Assembly (NCBI GenBank): GCA_034670405.1
Contig: JAXDDX010000052.1
Span: 744,001 to 808,000 of the forward strand
Direction: 5' to 3'
Length of the DNA: 64,000 nt
Source: Hoplostethus atlanticus
Taxonomy: Eukaryota > Chordata > Actinopteri > Trachichthyiformes > Trachichthyidae
Shown: piece by piece, positions 56,875 to 64,000 of the stretch
Layout of the letters: each line of letters begins with the position of its first letter
How positions within the stretch are numbered: the first letter of the stretch is position 1
Translations under genes and position numbers: made by a program
Notes under the pieces: model-generated
Told to the model about the DNA's origin: nothing
What the model saw: only the letters and a program-made list of their open reading frames with translations
Database searches by the model: none

Positions 56875-59761
56875 CAGATAAATGACCTTGTCATTGATAG
56901 CCGCGCTCATCACACAGAAATGTCCACAACCATTGTGTTCAGCAGCTATGAAACTCGCTATGTTAGTGGAGGAAGAAACACAAGAGCCAAATCTCTCATG
57001 GGAGTCTGTCCTCTGTGTATTCTCCATCCTGTTTGAACGTCCAAGCGTCATTTCCCAGCAAATATCCTGTTCTGTTTTTTTTGTTGCGTTCTCTTTAGAT
57101 CTCTAAAGATTTCTCTAAAAAAAAGGTCAGAACCTCTGTCTGTTTTCAGACGTCACTAATTAAAACGCATTTCTTTTATTAAAAGGCCTGGCTGCACCGA
57201 AGCTGTATTGCGTTACATGGCTTTGTCAGCTGACTGTTTGATGGTTTTGTTGTGACTGCGGTGTGATGTACGGCGTCGCGGGATGCCTGTTGCTGCCGTT
57301 TTAGCGCGGTGACAGGCACACACTGGCATATTTAGTTAAAATAAAAAGTGTATCCTGTTTTCCCCTCACAGAGCAGGCACATCAAGGAGGCCCTTAAACA
57401 AAAGCTGTTAGCTCTCATTCTAATGAACCTCCATCAAAGAGACGTGGGCCTGTGCATCAAAGCACAACTCTGTCTAGCAGCTGGCAGAGACGGCTCTGTA
57501 CGTGGGCTATCCACCCTGCTTTGTAGCACATAACAAGACACGCGGTGCAGCTGGAAGGCCAGGAAATTGACTTTTATTCAAATCCAAAACATAAGTGGAA
57601 TGTTGCACACCACACGTTTTCTGCTTTTCTGGATTTCTGATATTTGAGGCCATCTTTAAGGGTTTTTTTTACACTTTGACTTTTTTTGTCCCACCTGGTT
57701 CACTCTTTTGGCCTCTATGACTGGTCGCAGTGCGTTGATATTGTGATCACCAAAATATAATGCTCGATGATATAAAGCTCAACTGTTTTTCATGCTTTTA
57801 TATGGTGATTAACAAAAAATACAATTGTAGAGTTGTATTGTTGTAGAGTGCTCAGATGACATCGGTGGGCAGGCCTTTATTTTCTTTAATAAAAATTTTT
57901 TTTTATTAAATGTATTAATTAAAAAAAAAAAAAAAATTCTTTAATTGCACATTATAGTTATATTATTATGATTTTTTTGTTATTATTATGTTTATTATAT
58001 ATTATTATTTTATTAGTGGTAGTAGTAGTGTTATTGATATTATTAGTATTATTATTACTTGCCAGACAAAAGATATTATTTGCCAGACTAAAGTAAACTA
58101 ATGTCATCAGATGATATTATTTTTTCCCCTTCAAATCTTCTCCATATGCATGAAAAAAATGTTTATGTCATTGTACAGCTGTTAAATGTATTCTGTGAAG
58201 TAAATTTGTAATTCTATTTGTACATACGTTCACGAGGAACAAATGGATCTGTCAGGTTGAAGCTACTGCTAACGTCTCATGCCATCTGCTGGAACCGTCA
58301 GATGATTTTTACACTCACTTAGACAGAAGACCCCCATTTGATTTTACTTCTTGTTGATTTAGTATTGAATTGTAGAAAGGTCTGTAAGTAGGGAGATAAT
58401 AGTGGTGAGAGTGAAGCCTAGGATTGCAATAGTTATTCTTATACGTTCTCTAATTGGGAGAATGTAGGGTGAATTAAATAAGAGTGAAATGAAACTATTC
58501 CCCATTTTGCTGGGGAGCCTCTAGAACCCCTTCAAGGACAACTGGAGCCCCCTCAAGGACTCCTGTGAGTCCCCAAACCCCATTTTGAGAACAATTGGCT
58601 TAAATAGTATCAGAGCCAGGCTATTTGTCTACATGTCCCATTGAAATTCCCGGAGTTCCTGAGCATGATAGAAAGGTGAAAAGCAGTTTAGCTCAAGTGA
58701 TGTAATGAATTAAATTTTGAAAGTGAGACAAAAATGTAAATAACTCTAAAAATAGAAAAGTGGAAATGGCTGCATGGGTTTTTTTTAAATCATGTTTTTG
58801 TAGCTATTTAACTCTGTCACATTCAAAATGACTTCACACTCATATCCCTTAAAAAAACGACTGAGTTTGCGTGTTCATGTTTATCTTATTACTGCATTAA
58901 CTGGGATGCAGATAAGAATAGAAGAAACGTTTTGAAAATAATGCAGCAAATAGATAAAGACGCAGCAAGTGTCAGTGGTACATTTGCTAGTGCATGTATA
59001 TGTTCATAAAATGTAGCTGTACACATTCAAACGTTTTTTGAGTATTAGTCAGTAATTGAAGAATTAATTAATTAATTATACTTTGCTAAATTTTAAATAT
59101 CATTCATTACAGACTACAAATCATGTAGGCTGCTAAGATGAATAATATATATGTGTTATGCTCTATTATTCTCCAAAACTGCTCCATGTTATATTCTTAA
59201 AGCGATTTCCTATCGCAGATAAATTCAAATTCCACAGATAGAATCCAGGGACTCCCAGCAAAAAAATGAGGAATAGTATTATTATTATTATTAGATTTTT
59301 TTATTATTTCACTCAATAGAAGTTTTCAACATGAATGTTTAAGAATGGATATTTTCATTAAAGGTTTGAATCTGCCCACAGTACAGACAACTTAAGCAAT
59401 TAAATCAGTTGCACCAAGAAAACTCTTCTCAGATGGGCTTTCTGGGACAAAATCTTAACAGGGGACGTTAATATAAAAAGGTTTGGCAAACCCTGGCCTA
59501 AGTGAACTATAGGGCTATGATTTTAACCACCTGTGATATCCTCTCACAGTGAAACCACTCAATTCTCTTTCCTTTTGAAGGGTTTTTGGTCGAGTTCACT
59601 GGCACGTTTACAACTTCTTTACATAACCTGGATGTTCTGTAATGTGTCTATAATGTGTAAAGCTATAATAGACTGACAAAAAAAATCTACTGTTGGAAAA
59701 TATATCAACACATGCCCAAGAAGATCTGTTCAACCATGCAGCCTTATTAATTATCATAGAA
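56875..59761. other. intergenic stretch with no gene seen
   Basis: 57110-57540 is repeat-poor and of mixed composition, and could hold a conserved noncoding element. 57880-58070 is extremely AT-rich with TTATTATT runs. A GGGACTCCCAGCAAAAAAATGAGGAATAG relic lies at 59248. No gene was recognised. Confidence 0.4.
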
Positions 59762-59935
59762 AATTGGGCATCCTGGTGGCTCAGTTGGCTAATGCATGCC
59801 GTGTAACTGCCACGTCCTGGGTGTGAATCCAGCCTGGGACTTTTCCCACATTTATTTTCCAGTAAACTTTCCAATAAAGCAGAAATGGCAAAAAATAAAT
59901 AAATAATAATAATAATAATCATGATAAAAACTGCT
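59762..59935 (+). repeat. tRNA-derived SINE
   Basis: GGGCATCCTGGTGGCTCAGTTGGCTAATGC holds an A box (TGGCTCAGTTGG). GTCCTGGGTGTGAATCCAGCC holds a B box with one change. The body continues CCTGGGACTTTTCCCACATTTA, and the copy ends in an A-rich AAATAAATAATAATAAT tail. Spacing and order fit a typical fish tRNA-head SINE. Confidence 0.75.
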
Positions 59936-61629
59936 AGTCTATGCTAAATAACCACATCAATTGCAGTTTATTTCCAGAGGTACATTTCTATATTTCAGGA
60001 GCTGAATTACAGTGGGTGTCGTGAGCTGGTCTTCAGTTCTTCACTGCTATCTTTCCTGGTGCACTGAATCACTTATTCAGTCTGGCTGGAGTGCTGTACT
60101 TAACCAGTCTGCACCTCACCACCTCACCGCTCCCCTATAATAGAAGAAGAAAAGTTCACAGGCTGCCGGAGTCAAAGGGAGAAACACTCATTGTAATTCA
60201 TGAATCTTTTACGGGAGCCCTTGCTTCCACGTTGCCACCCCATAGAAGCTGAAGAGCAGCTTGTTCAGAGTGTACCGAGCTGCCCGATCCTATCTGCCAA
60301 CCCGCAGCTCCATTTTCCAGCTCTGAATGTGCTCACTGGGAGCGTGAACTGCTCACAGTCAATTCATATGGACCCACCTTTATCATACGCCACATAAATT
60401 GATTAACTGGTTGTTGTTAATACCCATTCTGATGTGTGAAAGGCTGACCGAAGTACTTGGAGAGTAAATGCCATTGACTGGCTTATCATTGATGAATGCC
60501 ACCATAATTGCTGTAATTCAAATACACATAATAGGAAACGTTGAGAAACATTCTATACTAATGAATAGAAATAGTGTACCTTCTTGTATTCTTCTTCTTA
60601 TATTCGTAAAAAAACTCAGTTTTCCTTGTAATAGGACGTACACGTCATATTCTAATGTCCTTCAGAGGTGATACAATGATAAACTCAACATGTAGGGATA
60701 CATTGCCATCTAGTGACACTGCCTGATAACTGTGCCAGCATGTAGTACACACAGCCAATGGCCTTAAAGGAATACACCAACCCTGTGTTTGAAACCGTAT
60801 ACATAAAGAATAAATAAAGAATATGCTGCCGGATGTTACCAGACATACTGAGATGACCCATAATACATTGCTGCTGCATAACCTCACCGTGCGTCACTTT
60901 CAGCAGTAATTTGTTTCGTCGTCATTTCACAAAACTATATTAAGTGATGGAGACATGAAACAATGAGACAGTTCATACAGTTTAAGTCTCATATGTGACA
61001 GGAAACGTAATGTGGTTTATATTGTGACAGTATTCCAGTACTACTAGACAGCAGAGTTTGACTTTGAGGAATAGTTCCTGAGGACATCTACAAGAGTACT
61101 ACCAATTGACCAAATCGAATAACATGCTAGGAGTCAGCTTGCCAGTTGGCTAGCTAGATAGTTAGGCAATAATTATTAATATTTACTTATGAGATAAATT
61201 TCAGAATAAAAAGAGGGGCTGTAGCGCTGGTAAGTTAGTAGTTGATAAATGGGTTAATGAGATGATTTGGTTTGACGGTAAAAAGAAGAAAAAGTATTTA
61301 ATCAGGAATTGATAGCAATGAAATGCCAAAAGTGTTGATACATAGTGTAGGTTAATAAAATGTAACCACAATAACCAAGGATTATAGAATTTAACATAAT
61401 TTATGAAATGATATATTATATAATTGGTGATAGGTAGGCTATTTTCATCTGTGTTGTTTTGTAGCGTGGTCTGGCCATGTGATATACTGTTTGAGTAGAC
61501 ATCAATCTGAACAGTGGGTCTCTCTAACACCGCTATTGTTTTCATTGATCAATACACGCCGTCAAACTCCATCCAAACTATTTTCACATCTGACAATACA
61601 TCAACACATCTGACTACTGCTATTACTGG
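59936..61629. other. intergenic stretch with no gene seen
   Basis: No gene was recognised. The segment at 60770-60900 (GGAATACACCAACCCTGTGTTTG ... ATAAAGAATAAATAAAG) has the look of a retroposed repeat but could not be delimited. Confidence 0.45.
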
Positions 61630-61780
61630 GGTTTGGAGCGACAGCTGGGCGCAGAGCGACAGGAGTGGCTCTGCCACCTCAGCCGACTCAGCTTCAATGA
61701 GTTAGTGATTACTCAGGTACATATGCTCTCTCTTGGAGTGAGGCTAGGACCGGAGGTGAACACACAACGCTATCTGAGAA
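61630..61780 (+). repeat. 150-bp direct repeat, left copy
   Basis: GGTTTGGAGCGACAGCTGG through CAATGAGTTAGTGATTACTCAGGTA, ATGCTCTCTCTTGGAGTGAGGCT and CGCTATCTGAGAA. The same series recurs at 62234-62382 with roughly 80% identity. Confidence 0.85.
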
Positions 61781-62233
61781 GTGGATGAAAGGTGGAGACT
61801 GGAAAGGAAGTTACCCAGTTGTTGGTTCCTACACGTCGTAGGAAAAGCAGAGGTACATCGGAGGTGTACCACTTGGCCTGAATGTAAATTAGTCAAACAC
61901 CCGGCCACTCCAAAAGTGCCATTGTGCCCCTTTCCATTAAATGAGGTTCCCCTTGAAAGAATTGGCATGGGTCTACCACCTCAACCTCCTAAAAGTGTGG
62001 AGAGAGTGTCTGTGTCTGTCTGTCTGGCTAGCGCTTTGCAGACGTGTTCTCCGTTCCTGCCAGGGCACATAACTCTCATATAGCGCCGTATCGACACTGC
62101 CCCTAGCGTAATGATGCGCTTTGCAGCCGTACTACATGCCCGAACACAAGTGCAAAGTTTGCAAGTAAAATTTAAGGCCGTGTCGGAGATGGGAGTGATA
62201 GAATAATCCACCAGTGCCTGGTGTATGGGGTGG

Positions 62234-62382
62234 GATTTGGGGCTTCGGCTGGACGCAGAGAGCCAGGAATGGCTCTGCTGCCTCAGCAGACACAGCTGCA
62301 ATGAGTTAGTGATTACTCAGGTATACATGCTCTCTCTTGCAGTGAGGCTGGGACCAAAGGTGCACACAGACGCTATCTGAGA
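62234..62382 (+). repeat. 150-bp direct repeat, right copy
   Basis: It contains CTGCAATGAGTTAGTGATTACTCAGGTATACATGCTCTCTCTTGCAGTGAGGCT, then CGCTATCTGAGAA. It starts 604 bases after the left copy, in the same orientation. Confidence 0.85.
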
Positions 62383-62916
62383 ATAGACTAAGACAGACAA
62401 ATGGCCAGCCAACTGTATTTTGTGTTACTTAAGTTGTGAAGGATGTAGCACCCACATACAGTAATTCCGAGTCTGTCCATTCCACATAGAGATCCCATCT
62501 TTGTTACATAGATCTTCACATCAACAGCCAGATTAGACTTTGGTGGATCAGTAAGTGTCTGTTTTACTGAGGGGAAAGTAATGCTGTACTCACCTGAGGT
62601 AATGTCTGGAGGCAGACTGAGTTGATTAAACTACACCACAGCAAAATTAAACAACAAATAGATTAATATCTCAAAAACTATACAAGATTGCTTAGAAAAG
62701 TATGTATGTAATATGTCTATGTAGCGTCAAAACTGTAGGACTAGATAGCATAATAACAAAATCAGGAGTCACAAAAACACAGAGACACGTTATAGCCCAG
62801 GGGTTCTGGGGGTTTGACAGGGGAAACACTGAAAAAATTGGCGGCGGTTTAGACTTGCAGGTTTTTATGTTGGTTTTGGAATAAAGAATAGAACAAAGTG
62901 GCCTGAACTCTTCACT

Positions 62917-63292
62917 CCCGCTACAGTGGCACCATCCATGGTTGTGGCGATGGCGATGTTTTCCGCTGCCTCGAGGCAACGGGTTGCCCCGTCGCTCAGA
63001 GGCCCCTGCGGCCGATCTACCTGGTCACGGCTGTTTTCCCTCCTGGCCCCACAGTGGTGGAATCAACTCCCCACTGATGTCAGGACAGCAGAGTCTCTGC
63101 CCATCTTTTGCCACAGGCTGAAAACCCACCTCTTCAAGAAACACTACCCTGACCCTTCCTCTTAGCACTTGCGTATTTGTTTCATCTGTTTACAAAAACA
63201 AAAAAAGATTCACTTTTCACGATTTCTGGTGACTAGTAGTTCTCTTGCCTACCTAGGTTGAATGCACATATTGTAAGTCGCTTTTGTCAATC
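62917..63292 (+). pseudogene. L2-like LINE 3' end (reverse transcriptase C-terminus and tail)
   Basis: The frame ending at 63165 carries LAPQWWNQLPTDVRTAESLP followed by KTHLFKKHY. This is the conserved C-terminal tail downstream of the reverse transcriptase domain in L2-type fish LINEs. The 3' untranslated part ends TGCACATATTGTAAGTCGCTTTT, matching the usual L2 3' end before its short tail. Only the last 80 codons and the 3' end remain, a typical 5'-truncated insertion. No catalytic FADD-type motif is present. Confidence 0.75.
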
Positions 63293-63626
63293 TCCTCTGG
63301 GCACACAAAAACACAGGTTAAAAGTCCTGGCTGCCATTGGCCTTAATTGGCTGTAGCCAGTGCTGGATGGCACCCCCCAGTCTGCCACAGCATCTTTAGT
63401 TTGAAGTCAATTCCTTTAACAAATATGTAACCCAGACAATAAATTAGTCAATACCAGAAATATCATTTAATTTATTTTATATTGCACTAAAAAGAAAAGG
63501 ACATTATTTAACTATAAATGCATTTCCCGTGGAAAATGCGTGGGATTGCTGGACGGGCAAACCGCGAAGTATATGTGACTCTGTTGTACCGGGCGGTCGC
63601 TAAGGTGTGCCAGCTGGTGTACCGGG

Positions 63627-64000
63627 GTGTCCTAGGTGGGTGCTAGGCCGTTGCTAGGGTGTTCTAGGACGTTGCTAGGGTTTCCTAGGCCGTTGCTAGG
63701 GTGTTGCTAGGGTGTCCTAGGCCGTTGCTAGGGTGTTGCTAGGGTGTTGCTAGGGTGTTCCAGGCCGTTGCTAGGGTGTTGCTAGGGTCTCCTAGGCCGT
63801 TGCTAGGGTGTTGCTAGGGTGTTGCTAGGGTTTCCTAGGCCTTTGCTAGGGTGTTGCTAGGGTGTTCTAGGCCGTTGCTAGGCCGTTGCTAGGGTGTCCT
63901 GGGCCGTTGCTAGGGTGTCCTGGGCCGTTGCTAGGGTGTCGTAGGCCGTTGCTAGGGTGTTGCTAGGGTGTCCTAAGCCATTGCTAGGGTGTTGCTAGGG
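63627..64000 (+). repeat. GTTGCTAGG minisatellite, runs off the right end
   Basis: More than 370 bases of GTTGCTAGGGT units alternate with GTCCTAGGCC-type units, in a higher-order pattern of about 30-43 bases. CCTAGG palindromes recur. A degenerate start is visible from about 63586 (GGTCGCTAAGGTGTGCC). The array is incomplete at 64000. Confidence 0.95.

Noticed and set aside
59762..59850. Functional tRNA gene on the plus strand
   Set aside because: The B box has a substitution, the acceptor stem does not pair, and an A-rich tail marks it as a SINE.
63627..64000. CRISPR-like array or telomeric repeat
   Set aside because: The units are contiguous short variants without unique spacers, and they are not TTAGGG; this is a minisatellite in eukaryotic DNA.

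Overview
The window is vertebrate nuclear DNA, almost certainly from a ray-finned (teleost) fish. It has small exons with GT-AG introns, tRNA-derived SINE-like repeats, hAT-like termini, L2-like and gypsy-like retroelement remains, and many microsatellites and long poly-G/poly-C runs. No prokaryotic features were seen. The one gene I can support is the 5' end of a Musashi RNA-binding protein gene, msi2 (msi2b-like), on the minus strand. Five coding exons lie at 48625-48564, 47684-47644, 47374-47293, 46593-46509 and 40658-40617. Together they give 312 coding bases (104 codons): the N-terminus, all of RRM1 and the inter-RRM linker up to the RAQPK segment. All phases match, and every exon has a consensus donor and acceptor. 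RRM2 and the C-terminal part are not visible, so they probably lie beyond position 1.

Layout: 1-40616 is the inner part of a very large fifth intron. It holds many dispersed repeats, including about nine copies of a short inverted-terminus element with GATATAT-rich ends, SINE-like elements, hAT-like ends, three copies of a separate element, minisatellites with 45-bp and 50-bp periods, and a perfect 89-base GA array. 40617-48625 holds exons 1-5 in 8 kb. 48626-48830 is the 5' UTR and proximal promoter, with a perfect palindromic CRE and a GC box. 48835-51976 is bounded by inverted repeats and encloses two adjacent unrecognised reading frames; this may be an undescribed DNA transposon sitting directly on the msi2 promoter. 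52000-64000 is intergenic, with a gypsy gag/protease remnant near 55.5 kb, SINE-like elements, a 150-bp direct-repeat pair near 62 kb, the 3' end of an L2-like LINE near 63 kb, and a GTTGCTAGG minisatellite running off the right end.

Limits: repeat family names come from recognised motifs and within-window comparison only. Element boundaries are accurate to roughly 5-20 bases. Most long open frames in the window are chance frames or run through microsatellites, and are not annotated.
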